DNA from: Photobacterium leiognathi
GTDB taxonomy: Bacteria; Pseudomonadota; Gammaproteobacteria; Enterobacterales; Vibrionaceae
DNA: 64,000 bases
Assembly (NCBI RefSeq): GCF_030685535.1
Contig: NZ_CP131599.1
Location: 372,001-436,000 of the forward strand
Direction: 5' to 3'
The translations under genes and the position numbers were made by a program. A model generated the notes under the pieces. That model was not told the DNA's origin. It saw nothing but the letters and a program-made list of their open reading frames with translations, and ran no database searches. Shown one piece after another: positions 43,909-52,358 of the stretch; the stretch's first letter is position 1; every line of letters begins with the position of its first letter.

Positions 43909-44265
43909 TTGTTGAAGAAAAGAAAGATAAGAAAGATTTTCCCACTGGATTTCTATGGGGAAGATGGTAGCTGGCGCTTCATTATTCGGGCAGAGCAGCC
44001 TGAAGAGATCATTGATGCAATGTACTGGCGCGCATACATTTCTTGTCATCGTAAAGACTTCGATTTGTTACACATGGCATCTGATAAGTTTAACTACAAA
44101 TACAACTACTCATCGTCAGACTCTTCTGAATTACATTATGGTTTAGGCGGCACACCACTGCGTGTAAACATGATGGGGCCGATTGTATTGATGTCTACGA
44201 TTCGTGAAAAGTTGCTTCAGCCTGAAACGGATGAGATCGATATGAAGATCCATGCTGTTGCTTAA
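43909..44265 (+). CDS. Protein of unknown function (~118 aa)
   Basis: Soluble protein with basic N-terminus (LKKRKIRKIFPLDFYGEDG) and an acidic C-terminal half. The longest frame starts at GTG 43894, but GGAAGG at 43897-43902 fits a TTG start at 43909 or 43912 better, so 43909 is used. Family not recognised. Divergent from guaC; upstream 43655-43893 is AT-rich and holds nothing else obvious. Confidence 0.65.
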   Translation: MLKKRKIRKIFPLDFYGEDGSWRFIIRAEQPEEIIDAMYWRAYISCHRKDFDLLHMASDKFNYKYNYSSSDSSELHYGLGGTPLRVNMMGPIVLMSTIREKLLQPETDEIDMKIHAVA

Positions 44266-44292
44266 AAAGTTGTGATAAAAGTAGATAAAAAA

Positions 44293-44324
44293 GTTAAATA
44301 GCAATAAGTTATTTAACCTTTTTT
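44293..44324 (+). terminator. Weak AT-rich terminator after the 118-aa protein gene
   Basis: Stem GTTAAATA/TATTTAAC with a 9-nt loop then T6. Convergent AraC gene ends 22 bp further on. Confidence 0.6.
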
Positions 44325-44345
44325 CGTTTTTAGGCATGTAAAGTT

Positions 44346-45353
44346 TTACTGTTTTTCAAGGAGCTGTTGTTGGTATTGCAGTGGAGTGATCCCACGGTTA
44401 CGTTGAAACGCTTTGGTAAAACTCTGGACGTTTTTATAACTTAAATTGGCGGCGATTTGCTCAATAGGTAATGCTTGCTGCATGTATTTAATCGCGATGT
44501 TACATAAAACGTAGTTAGTGGTGTCGGTGAATGTCCAGCCAAAGTGATGCAGTCGGCGCTGTAGTTGTTGTTTTGATAACGAGAGTTGCTCGGCGATAAA
44601 TTCAAGATTTGGGTATTGGTAATAGCGCGAATAGTTGATCAACTCAAACATCAATTTAGCTGTGTCAGCAGGTTGTGGCATGTTAAGAAAGTCATCTAAC
44701 TGTAAATTAGACACTAACATTGGTTTGGTTGATTTGGGCGGTTGATTATTAGAGGCGCCTAATATCGACATGGGTAACCAAACTTGTGTTTTAGGCGCTC
44801 CCCAGCGGATAGGACACTGAAAAAATTCCGCAATCTTCTCAGAGCGTATTTCCTGCGCATTGATCTCTATTTTAAGTGGTGAGAAACCCTCTCCCATGTA
44901 ATCACGTAAGGTCTGCGTGAATAACACAGCGACACGCAAATGATCGTGCCTACTGCCTTTGCCTTTTGAGTAAGGGTTCTCATAAGTCCATTTGATGATT
45001 TTGCCTGATAGTTCGCTATGGTAAGACGCCCCACTTTGTAAGCAAGATAAGCCATAGTTGATGCGTCGTAAGGCAAGAGGCAGATCTGGACAGCTTAAAT
45101 ACCATTCTCCTAATCCCCCCATTGAACTAAATGTCATTTGATCAGCGAGCGTGATCATATAACTCGGATCATTGGTGAGCTCTTCAATGCGATCTAACCA
45201 GAATAAATAATCCTTAAAAGGGATAAGAGACATGCTCTCTCGGATTAATAGTTCAGGAATATCAAGCTGTTGGAGGGATAAGCCATAGTGTTTTTGAATG
45301 GCGTAATCCAGCGGTTTGATAAACAAGGTTCTAATAAAAGCGATATCTAACAT
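44346..45353 (-). CDS. AraC-family transcriptional regulator
   Basis: 335-aa regulator of the OruR/ArgR-like group with an N-terminal Arabinose_bd-type ligand domain (~20-200) and C-terminal AraC double HTH (~235-332: LEFIAEQLSLSKQQLQRRLHHFGWTF and the signature NLSYKNVQSFTKAFQRNRGITPLQYQ). Divergent from yiaW-yiaV, 176 bp apart, so it probably controls them. The ligand is unknown. Confidence 0.92.
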   Translation of the reverse strand: MLDIAFIRTLFIKPLDYAIQKHYGLSLQQLDIPELLIRESMSLIPFKDYLFWLDRIEELTNDPSYMITLADQMTFSSMGGLGEWYLSCPDLPLALRRINYGLSCLQSGASYHSELSGKIIKWTYENPYSKGKGSRHDHLRVAVLFTQTLRDYMGEGFSPLKIEINAQEIRSEKIAEFFQCPIRWGAPKTQVWLPMSILGASNNQPPKSTKPMLVSNLQLDDFLNMPQPADTAKLMFELINYSRYYQYPNLEFIAEQLSLSKQQLQRRLHHFGWTFTDTTNYVLCNIAIKYMQQALPIEQIAANLSYKNVQSFTKAFQRNRGITPLQYQQQLLEKQ

Positions 45354-45529
45354 TTCTTTTCCTTAGACAGCAAACATTATTCATTAGATAGGATATATCA
45401 AAAATAGACTTATTTTGATGTGTTTGGTCAATAGTTGTTTATGTTGGCAAAAAAACGCTTACAGTTGATTAACGTAATAACAACTAACCAATTGAATAAA
45501 AATAATTATTTAGTTAGCTGGAGAATTTA

Positions 45530-45904
45530 ATGAGTCTATTTAGTATGCCATTTTCAGGCACAAGCGTAGATACAGCACTGCATGTTGTTGCAAGTGTTGT
45601 GATGTTGGGAACCATTGCTGCAATCGGTATTGGCTTTTGGAAATTCCACGAATTACCTATTCATAAAGCAGCAAGTAAAGAACACCATCAAATAGGACTC
45701 ATTACTGCGCTCACTTGGATAGGCTTTATATGGCATTGGGTGTGGGTTCTTGCTGTGATCATTGCTTTTGTCGACGGTGAACAAGCATTAAGACGTCTAC
45801 GTGATATTTGGCATACTGATCATCCTAATAACGTTAATAAAAATGAATCAGCATCAGTAACGACACAGAAAAAGCAATTAACAGAGGAGCAGACAAATGC
45901 TTGA
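45530..45904 (+). CDS. yiaW: YiaW-like inner-membrane protein (DUF3302)
   Basis: 124-aa protein with two hydrophobic helices (~17-37 and ~60-85, rich in Trp: IGFIWHWVWVLAVI) and a charged C-terminal tail. Size, start and coupling to a HlyD-type gene match E. coli YiaW. Its role is unknown; probably a partner of the fusion protein. The 3' end overlaps yiaV by 8 bp. Confidence 0.85.
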   Translation: MSLFSMPFSGTSVDTALHVVASVVMLGTIAAIGIGFWKFHELPIHKAASKEHHQIGLITALTWIGFIWHWVWVLAVIIAFVDGEQALRRLRDIWHTDHPNNVNKNESASVTTQKKQLTEEQTNA

Positions 45905-47120
45905 GGGTTTAGCGGTATGGGCACTGTTTATTTATCTGCTTCGTTTGGCTGGTATGCCATGGAATAAGTTTACTAAAGCATTTGCGTACATTGGTGGTGG
46001 TAGCTGGCTGGTATTTGTATGGTATGGCTTGATCACGTACGCACCAATGGATCTTTCTGGCGGCTCATTAGTGCAGTCGCCACATATTCAATTACGACCT
46101 GCGGCAAGTACCATTAAAGGGCATGTAAATGAAATTTATGTGGAGCCAAATAGCCAAGTAAAAGAAGGGGATTTGGTGTACGAGCTTGATGCAGAACCTT
46201 ATCGTATTGCTTTGAATAAAGCACAAGCGAGCTTGGCATCAGCAGAAGTTGCTTTAAGTATTGCAAAAGAAGATGTTGAAATGGCGCAAGCTGGTTATCA
46301 CGCCGCTAATAAAGACATTGAAATTGCCCACAATCAGCTTGCTGCAGCAAATGAAGATTACAAGCTGAAACAAGCGATGTTAAATCGCTACATTAAACAA
46401 AATAGTGTGGTTAATCATACTATTACCCAAAGTAAATTAGATGAGCAGCGTACCGCCGTAGAAGTGGCAAAATCACAGAAAATCATGCTGACATCGCAAA
46501 TTGATAAATCTGAAATTGCGGTTAAACAGAAACAACTTGCGTTAGACAAGGCGAAATTGGCGGTAAATAGCCGTGAAGTTGATGTTAAAACCCAGCAAGA
46601 GAATGTAGCAAAGGCTGAGTGGGATCTTAAAAATACTAAGGTCTATGCACCAACAGATGGATACGTAACGAACTTTATTATGCGTGAAGGACAGTTTGTT
46701 GGTTCAGTACCTCGTATTCAAATGTATACCAAAGAAAAGTATGTGTTGATGCGTGTTAATCACCAAGCGATCCGTAATGTGAAGCCGGGACAAATGGCAG
46801 AATTTGCAACTGCTGTTTACCCAGGAAAAGTCTTTGCTGCTGAAGTGGAAGGCATTGTTGAAGCAACCGACGAATCTCAAGGTAATTTGATTGGTCGTGA
46901 AACCAATGTTCGCCAAACGACAGGTGCCAATATGGCAAATAAACACCACTTTGTTCGTTTGAAAGTGCTTGAAACAGAAGGCTATGATATTCCGGTAGGC
47001 TCTGTGGGCATTGGTTGGATCAGTGCTGAAAAGCCGATTAGTTTTATGGGCTTTTTGGATGTGGTACGTGGGATCATTATTCGAATGAAAGCGCAAATCT
47101 TCTACGTTTGGTCAATGTAA
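45897..47120 (+). CDS. yiaV: YiaV-like HlyD-family membrane fusion protein
   Basis: 407-aa inner-membrane-anchored periplasmic adaptor. Two N-terminal helices (~5-20 and ~32-52), a lipoyl half starting LRPAASTIKGHVNEIYVEPNSQV (split at ~68-90), a long coiled-coil hairpin (~110-245, Ala/Gln/Lys-rich) and the second lipoyl half (NTKVYAPTDGYVTNF ~250). It matches the E. coli YiaV arrangement beside yiaW. No transporter gene is in the operon, so its partner is elsewhere. Probably regulated by the divergent AraC protein. Confidence 0.9.
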   Translation: MLEGLAVWALFIYLLRLAGMPWNKFTKAFAYIGGGSWLVFVWYGLITYAPMDLSGGSLVQSPHIQLRPAASTIKGHVNEIYVEPNSQVKEGDLVYELDAEPYRIALNKAQASLASAEVALSIAKEDVEMAQAGYHAANKDIEIAHNQLAAANEDYKLKQAMLNRYIKQNSVVNHTITQSKLDEQRTAVEVAKSQKIMLTSQIDKSEIAVKQKQLALDKAKLAVNSREVDVKTQQENVAKAEWDLKNTKVYAPTDGYVTNFIMREGQFVGSVPRIQMYTKEKYVLMRVNHQAIRNVKPGQMAEFATAVYPGKVFAAEVEGIVEATDESQGNLIGRETNVRQTTGANMANKHHFVRLKVLETEGYDIPVGSVGIGWISAEKPISFMGFLDVVRGIIIRMKAQIFYVWSM

Positions 47121-47140
47121 GTAATAACTTACTTTAATCC

Positions 47141-47176
47141 AAAGCCCGCCTTTATTGAGATAGAGGCGGGCTTTTT
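47141..47176 (+). terminator. Terminator of yiaWV
   Basis: An 11-bp stem AAAGCCCGCCT/AGGCGGGCTTT with T5. The convergent antiporter gene ends inside its T-run. Confidence 0.9.
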
Positions 47177-48347
47177 AATCTTGGCGAAGGTCATTTTTAT
47201 TCGATATTGGTGTTGGGTAGCGTGTAACTATCCAGTAGGTTGAAAGAATAAAGGTGGTTAAAGTGACCATTTGAATAAAGGTTTTTCCTTGCTCTGAAAT
47301 CATTCCGTTCATGATTGCTGTGTACGCCAATAGTAATGAAAACTCACTGGCTTGGCTTAATCTAGCGCTTAGCTCTTTATTGATAGGAGCCTTAGGCTCT
47401 GAAATAGCAAGTGCCTGATTAAATCCCCAAGCTTTGATCCGCACTAATGCGATACCAAAAATGATCCCCCATAAAGTGTAATAATCGCTTGCAAGTAAGT
47501 TGATATTGGCACCGACAGCAAAGAAGAAAAGGATCAGAAAAAATTCTCGAAGAGGCTTTAGGTGTAGTGCGATGACATTGGAGATTGGGCTAACGGCTAA
47601 TAATGTACCCGCAATAAATGCGCCCGTTTCATACGATAAACCGACTCTATGGCTGATTTCAGCCCAAAAGAAGCACCATGCTAAGGTCGCAATAAAGCTA
47701 TATTCTTGAATAACATCGAATTTTCTCATCAGCGGTAAGAGCAAAAACTTCACAGCTAAGTAAGCACTTACAATAATGATGATTAATTTGGCGAAGACGA
47801 AGAGGATCGCAAAGCCAATATTATGTTCACTATCGATATTTAACAGCAGTAAGACGCTAATGGCTAAAATATCTTGGATTAATAAGATACTTGTCATTAT
47901 CTCACCAATACGTTGATGATGAAGCGTGGTAGTCGGTATTAATTTAAGCCCAATCACAGTACTGGAAAACATCATGGCGGCTGCTGCGATCAAGGCATCC
48001 GTTAAGGGTAAGCGGATCAATAGTGCAAATAGGAAAGTACAAATAAAGAAGAATAAGCTGCAAGCAAGAGTGATTAATGCACTTTCACGAAACAGTTTAA
48101 GTAAGCGTTGAGGCTGTAAGTTTAAGCCAAGTAAAAAGAGCAGTAATATCACCCCGATATGCCCCATTTGGGTAATATCGTTAGCATTGTTGATTAAGGC
48201 AATACCATAAGGACCTATTACAATACCTGCCACTATGTAGGCAATGATGATGGGCTGTTTTGCGTAAAGGAACAGGCTACCAATAGCTGCGGTACTGATC
48301 ACGATGGCGCAAAGTTCAGAAATAATGGTATTGAGACTATCACCCAT
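47175..48347 (-). CDS. CPA2-family (Kef-type) cation:proton antiporter
   Basis: 390-aa inner-membrane antiporter with about 11-12 helices. Conserved parts: YIVAGIVIGPYG (~36-47), FLLGLNL (~70-76), SSTVIGLKLIP (~126-136) and FFFAVGANINL (~275). It lacks the C-terminal TrkA-N regulatory domain of KefB/KefC, so it is a short member of the Na+(K+)/H+ exchanger group. Ion specificity cannot be told. Confidence 0.88.
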   Translation of the reverse strand: MGDSLNTIISELCAIVISTAAIGSLFLYAKQPIIIAYIVAGIVIGPYGIALINNANDITQMGHIGVILLLFLLGLNLQPQRLLKLFRESALITLACSLFFFICTFLFALLIRLPLTDALIAAAAMMFSSTVIGLKLIPTTTLHHQRIGEIMTSILLIQDILAISVLLLLNIDSEHNIGFAILFVFAKLIIIIVSAYLAVKFLLLPLMRKFDVIQEYSFIATLAWCFFWAEISHRVGLSYETGAFIAGTLLAVSPISNVIALHLKPLREFFLILFFFAVGANINLLASDYYTLWGIIFGIALVRIKAWGFNQALAISEPKAPINKELSARLSQASEFSLLLAYTAIMNGMISEQGKTFIQMVTLTTFILSTYWIVTRYPTPISNKNDLRQD

Positions 48348-48511
48348 TGCACCTACCTTGCTTTACTAACTCAGTATCGCTTATTGAAGAATGATGTGAT
48401 GATCAAAGCATAGTGGATATTGATAAATCCCGAAGACTGTTTTTTGAGAAAAGAAACCGATCGGATTCAATTACTTATAGATATTCAGCTAAATACCCTT
48501 CAAAAGACACA

Positions 48512-48779
48512 TATACCCAAGTGACTTCAATATGCCTGATTCAGAGCGAAGTCACTGAGTTGAATTCAAGGAAGACAACGAAGCGGAATAGCGAGCTCTT
48601 TCCAAGTTGTCTGACGCAAGAAGTCGGCTCAGTGACACGCTCCCAAAGGGCGAGCGTCCTTAGCTCTCAGACTTTGTTAACGATTTTCAATGTAGAACCA
48701 CTATATCTTCGAATCGTTGCCGCGCCTGAGCACTAAGGTCGTCTCGCTGAACACTGCATCTTGAAGTTACTTGGGTATA
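48512..48779 (-). repeat. Dispersed ~267-bp repeat, copy 3 (inverted)
   Basis: 268 bp bounded by TATACCCAAG...CTTGGGTATA. Inverted relative to copy 1 and nearly identical to it over the full length (shared blocks AGTCGGCTCAGTGAC, GCGTCCTTAGCTCTCAGAC when read in the same sense). Intergenic between the antiporter and a small gene. Confidence 0.87.
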
Positions 48780-48835
48780 TCAATGATGAGTAATGTGTCT
48801 TTGGTAGGTATTGCCGTTATATTGCTGGTGGTGAG

Positions 48836-49150
48836 TCAAACGCAATAACGTTTATATTGCATCAAAATATCTGCAATTAATTCAGGCTCAGATAGCCCAT
48901 CGACTAAGTATGATTGTTGGTTATTTTTGATCATGACTTCAAGATGCGTTTGTTCATTATCCGCGTTCTTGTGAAGCTGAAGTGCATACTCGTATGGTTG
49001 ATGTCTTTCGTTATCGATCACAAGGCGAATACGCCCATCAATACAATAAATATCGGTGTCATAGCCATCAGCGGCAAGCTGTTTACTGGCTTTGGTTAAG
49101 GCTGATTTTGCGATGGTATAAATATCGGCATGGGAAGATTGAACTGCCAT
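48836..49150 (-). CDS. Protein of unknown function (104 aa)
   Basis: Soluble protein starting MAVQSSHADIYTIAKSAL. The open frame extends 31 codons upstream to 49243, but ATG 49150 has GAGGG 7 bp before it and is chosen. The C-terminal half alternates strands (RIRLVIDNER, EVMIKNNQQSYLVDG). No family recognised. The 3' end lies 56 bp from repeat copy 3. Confidence 0.65.
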   Translation of the reverse strand: MAVQSSHADIYTIAKSALTKASKQLAADGYDTDIYCIDGRIRLVIDNERHQPYEYALQLHKNADNEQTHLEVMIKNNQQSYLVDGLSEPELIADILMQYKRYCV

Positions 49151-49474
49151 ATCTTGGCCCTCTGTACAAAAATGCTGTAGGACATTGGTTAACGTCCTGT
49201 CGCTGTCAGAAGATTCTATCGAGCAAAGACAAGGTGTTACCAACTAAAAAAATCAATCATTATCATCAGTTCTACTTATTGAAGTGTAAGTGAATATAAC
49301 TATTTAACTCTTTGATTTATTGTTACTTTAAGCGTTTTCAATACACTTTCAGTAATAGTCAAAAGCAGATTTTTTTTATTATTTCATTTTAGTCTGAAAT
49401 TTTAATCTCTGTTGCTACTATTGATAGGTCAAATAAATCCCGAATTCAACTTCGAAGTGCGACACTCTCTAATA

Positions 49475-50465
49475 TCAAGCGGCCATTGCCATTTCTTTGA
49501 AAATAACGGCTGGTTGCTTGAATCCTAAAAACTTTTTAGGGCGATTGTTAATCCTTGATTGAGCAAACTGAATATCGTCATCCGTCACCGTTCTCAAGTC
49601 CGTCCCTTTCTTCACATATTGCCTTAGTAGACCATTAGCGTTTTCATTCGCTCCTCACTCCCTCACTCCTCACTCCTCACTCCTCACTCCTCACTCCTCG
49701 CTCCCACGAGCTATACGGGTGAGCAAAATACAAATCTGCATCCAGTGCCTCTGCGATCTCCTGATGGCCTCCGAACTCTCTTCCGTTGTCGGCAGTAATC
49801 GTATGTACGCAACCCTTGTATGGCATGAGCATGTCTATCGTCGCTTTCGTTACCTCGGCGGCCGATTTGGACGCTACCTTCTTAGCTAAATAGAATCGAC
49901 TCTTTCGCTCTAAGATGGTGACGATTGCGCCAGTGCCGTGCATGCCTAATACAGTGTCAATTTCCCAGTCTCCAAACCGTTCTCGGTTATCGACAATCGA
50001 TGCCCGCTCATCAATCGATATTGCATTTTTAATCATAGGAGCCTTCTCTTTCAGCCCTTTACGGTATCGCTTATGTCCTTGCCTTAAGTGGCGATAGAGC
50101 TTGCCACCTTGACGTTTGTCTTGAGCAACATAGCGATAAATCCATTCGTGGCTGATTGATGCTCCTGCTTTAGTCAGAACACTCGCAATTTGCTCAGGAC
50201 TCCAATCTATGCTGATTAATAGACGGACAAATTCAACACGCTCAACAGGTATCCGATATTTATGAGCGGTCTTACGCCTGCTAACGGAAGACGCGTGAGC
50301 GTGCTTAGGGCAATATTGGTTATATATTCGGTTTCTTTTTAACTCACGATAAACCGTTGCACGATGGCACTTCACTTTTAGGGCAATTTCAGAGATTGAA
50401 ATTCCCAGTTCCAAAAGGGTAGAAATCTGGTATCTTTTCCCCTCGGTCAACTGCTGATAACTCAT
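49475..50465 (-). pseudogene. IS30 transposase, frameshifted by a heptanucleotide tract
   Basis: DDE transposase. Intact part (262 codons, 50465-49677): N-terminal HTH (ISISEIALKVKCHRATVYREL), then catalytic Asp in FGDWEIDTVLG (~170) and Asp in TADNGREFGG (~227). After SSWERG a 43-bp insertion of tandem GAGGAGT units shifts the frame and stops it. The remaining C-terminus (ANENANGLLRQYVKKG ... FKEMAMAA, stop 49475) is present intact in another frame and holds the catalytic Glu. The encoded protein is thus missing part of its active site. Confidence 0.88.
49652..49699 (+). repeat. Heptanucleotide tandem repeat (TCCTCAC)n inside the transposase gene
   Basis: Plus-strand units TCCTCAC, about six, one carrying an extra C (TCCCTCAC at 49659-49666). 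The inferred uninterrupted gene reads CATTCGCTCCTCGCTCCC, so 43 bp were added: six heptamers plus one base. Without the extra base 42 bp would keep the frame. Confidence 0.9.
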
Positions 50466-50579
50466 GGTAGTACAGCTTGTTTCTTTGGCGAGAAGAGCGT
50501 ACCACTTTCAGCAGTTGGTTTCCTCTTCTACGCCTTTCCATAAGTGTCGCACTTATTATCTGAAATCGGGGCTCAAAAT

Positions 50580-51167
50580 TTATGTACAAATCCATCCAAT
50601 CAAAATTAATATTAATCCAACAATCCAATTTAAGTTTACTCCTTGTAATATAGGAACAGAGGGAATAACAGTGGTACTTTGAATTGTTGACAATTTAAAC
50701 TCCCAAGCTTTTTGAAATTCAGGGTTGGTTACTATCTTGTAAAGGTCTTTTCTGCTTCTATATCTTATAATGAAAATAGCGTCCCATTTTTCCTCAATAG
50801 CGGGTTGTGAAAAAGTATTGAGTGGTTTTGATACTAGAACTGGGTGGCAGCCATGCTTAAATAAAAGAGGGAAGACAACCTTAGCGTAATTTCTGTCTAT
50901 ACTTTCAAATGCTCCGATATCCTTATTTTCTAGTTTTTTGTCCTTAATAAGGTTGAGCATGTAAAACGCTTTTCCGTTGTCAGTTTTAGCAAAAAAATCA
51001 ACCGCATTAGGATTAACAGTTGATTTAGTTTGATCTTCTACACGTTGCCCACTTAATGCTTTATATAAAACTTTTCCTTCTTCTTCGGTAAGTGATGAAA
51101 TCCACCACCCATCATACCAGCAAGCAAAGCACAGAAATATAACTATCAGAGTTGTATATAGTATCAT
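50580..51167 (-). CDS. Membrane-flanked DUF1330-like protein (195 aa)
   Basis: Hydrophobic N-terminal helix (~1-18) and C-terminal helix (~176-194) enclose a soluble part. That part has a ferredoxin-like pattern seen in DUF1330 proteins: NGKAFYMLNLIKD, the GCHPVLVSKP strand and WDAIFIIRYRSRKDLYKIV with NPEFQKAW. Function unknown; assignment is tentative. AT-rich, next to an insertion sequence, so it may be an acquired gene. Its stop codon lies 9 bp from the IS end. Confidence 0.6.
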   Translation of the reverse strand: MILYTTLIVIFLCFACWYDGWWISSLTEEEGKVLYKALSGQRVEDQTKSTVNPNAVDFFAKTDNGKAFYMLNLIKDKKLENKDIGAFESIDRNYAKVVFPLLFKHGCHPVLVSKPLNTFSQPAIEEKWDAIFIIRYRSRKDLYKIVTNPEFQKAWEFKLSTIQSTTVIPSVPILQGVNLNWIVGLILILIGWICT

Positions 51168-51520
51168 TGGAGTTTAATTATTATGTTAGACATTGTTGAA
51201 ATGTTAATGTGATAGAATTAAATTTAACATTAATCCTAAAAGATTAATATCTTATCAGCATTCTGTTCAGGTAGTGCTCCATGCAAGGTCGTTTAGACTT
51301 CAAATAAATTAAATTCCTATAGCAAACTTTGGGGCAGACATGAATTGGCTAACATTGCATAATTCAATCTCTATCCGTAAAGAAACAGCGTGCCATATAA
51401 GAACAGAACTTTCTTTCACTTCATCCACATAAGCTTAGGTATTAACTATTAAAGTTAACGTTACACTTTTAGGTGCAGGAACATATAAATCCTACTTGGT
51501 ATTTAATAGTTACTCGCCAC
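51168..51520. other. Intergenic region at the edge of the flagellar locus
   Basis: 353 bp without a supportable gene or recognisable terminator for the flagellar operon. AT-rich. Short frames here are not convincing. Confidence 0.4.
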
Positions 51521-52327
51521 TTACTTTCTCATTGAAACCGCCACTGGAATATCGCTAATGTAACCGAAGTAATACTGCGCGCCAAGTTGACGATATTGAT
51601 TGAGTTCGTGTTGGCTTCCCACTCGCCCTGCAATAAATAATATATTGTTTTTACGAATAAAACGTATCACAGTAACTAATCCTGAGCGTTTATGATCATC
51701 ATTAAGGATATGCGACGTTTTAATGGCATCTGGCTTGATGGTTTTAATTGTCTCTAAATATTGAGTAGGGGGAATAATATCGACCCAAAGTTGTACCGCT
51801 TTCTTTTTAAGTGACTCTAAATTTGCATTTAATGTCATTACGTTATGGCATCCGTTATTTTCAGTATCATGAAGTTGAACACAGGGAATAATGTATTTCA
51901 TGACGCTAGAGTGATGCTGATAAACCTGATTAATAAAGTTTTGTCCTATAGGCCAAGAGAGAGTTTCAGAATTTATCGGCACCACTAAAGGATTAATTAC
52001 ATCTTTGTGAAATGTACTGAGTTGAAAGTCAATATGACGAATCGCTAAATATAAACTGTAGAGATCAAACAGAAACAGCACCGGTTTAGAAACATCAAAT
52101 TGATAAACACTTTGTTCGCTATTACTGCCAAAACGCAAGGTTAGATGTTGATAAGTCACTTGATTAGATATGGTTTCACGAATGGCTTGGCACACATGGC
52201 GTAAATCGTTTTGTTCAAAGGCTTCAAGCAAGATTGCATCGTCATTATTACGTGTGAGTGATTGAACAATACTTTGAATATAGCGGTAAAGATCGTCCAC
52301 AGTAGTTAATGTTTGTTGAGCTGTCAT
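51521..52327 (-). CDS. Degenerate EAL-domain protein in the lateral flagellar operon
   Basis: 268-aa soluble protein. Residues ~105-265 follow the EAL fold: LVVPINSETL, a long helix with VYQHHSSVMKYIIP, VQLWVDIIPPTQYLETIKTIKPDAIKTS (position of the KxD strand), then FIAGRVGSQHELNQYRQLGAQYYFGYISDIPVA (GVE...QGY...P position). The EAL, Asp and Glu metal ligands are absent, so no c-di-GMP hydrolysis is expected; it may bind c-di-GMP or a protein, as YdiV does. 31 bp after flhA, hence probably co-transcribed with the export genes. Confidence 0.7.
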   Translation of the reverse strand: MTAQQTLTTVDDLYRYIQSIVQSLTRNNDDAILLEAFEQNDLRHVCQAIRETISNQVTYQHLTLRFGSNSEQSVYQFDVSKPVLFLFDLYSLYLAIRHIDFQLSTFHKDVINPLVVPINSETLSWPIGQNFINQVYQHHSSVMKYIIPCVQLHDTENNGCHNVMTLNANLESLKKKAVQLWVDIIPPTQYLETIKTIKPDAIKTSHILNDDHKRSGLVTVIRFIRKNNILFIAGRVGSQHELNQYRQLGAQYYFGYISDIPVAVSMRK

Positions 52328-52358
52328 ACTTCATCCTAGTGCAATTGTGGTGAATGGA

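Larger units (their letters stand above)
49439..50570 (-). mobile_element. IS30-family insertion sequence with frameshifted transposase
   Basis: About 1132 bp. Ends show a ~28-bp imperfect inverted repeat: CCCGAATTC... at 49439 and, on the other strand, CCCGATTTC... at 50570, both followed by AAGTGCGACACT. The single transposase gene spans nearly the whole element. No clear target-site duplication was seen. The right end lies 9 bp from the stop codon of the adjacent minus-strand gene. Confidence 0.9.

Noticed and set aside
48413..48736. 107-codon plus-strand frame
   Set aside because: It runs into repeat copy 3 and has no start-site support.
49439..50570. Target-site duplication of the IS30 element
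   Set aside because: The 2-4 bp next to each end do not match, so no duplication was claimed.
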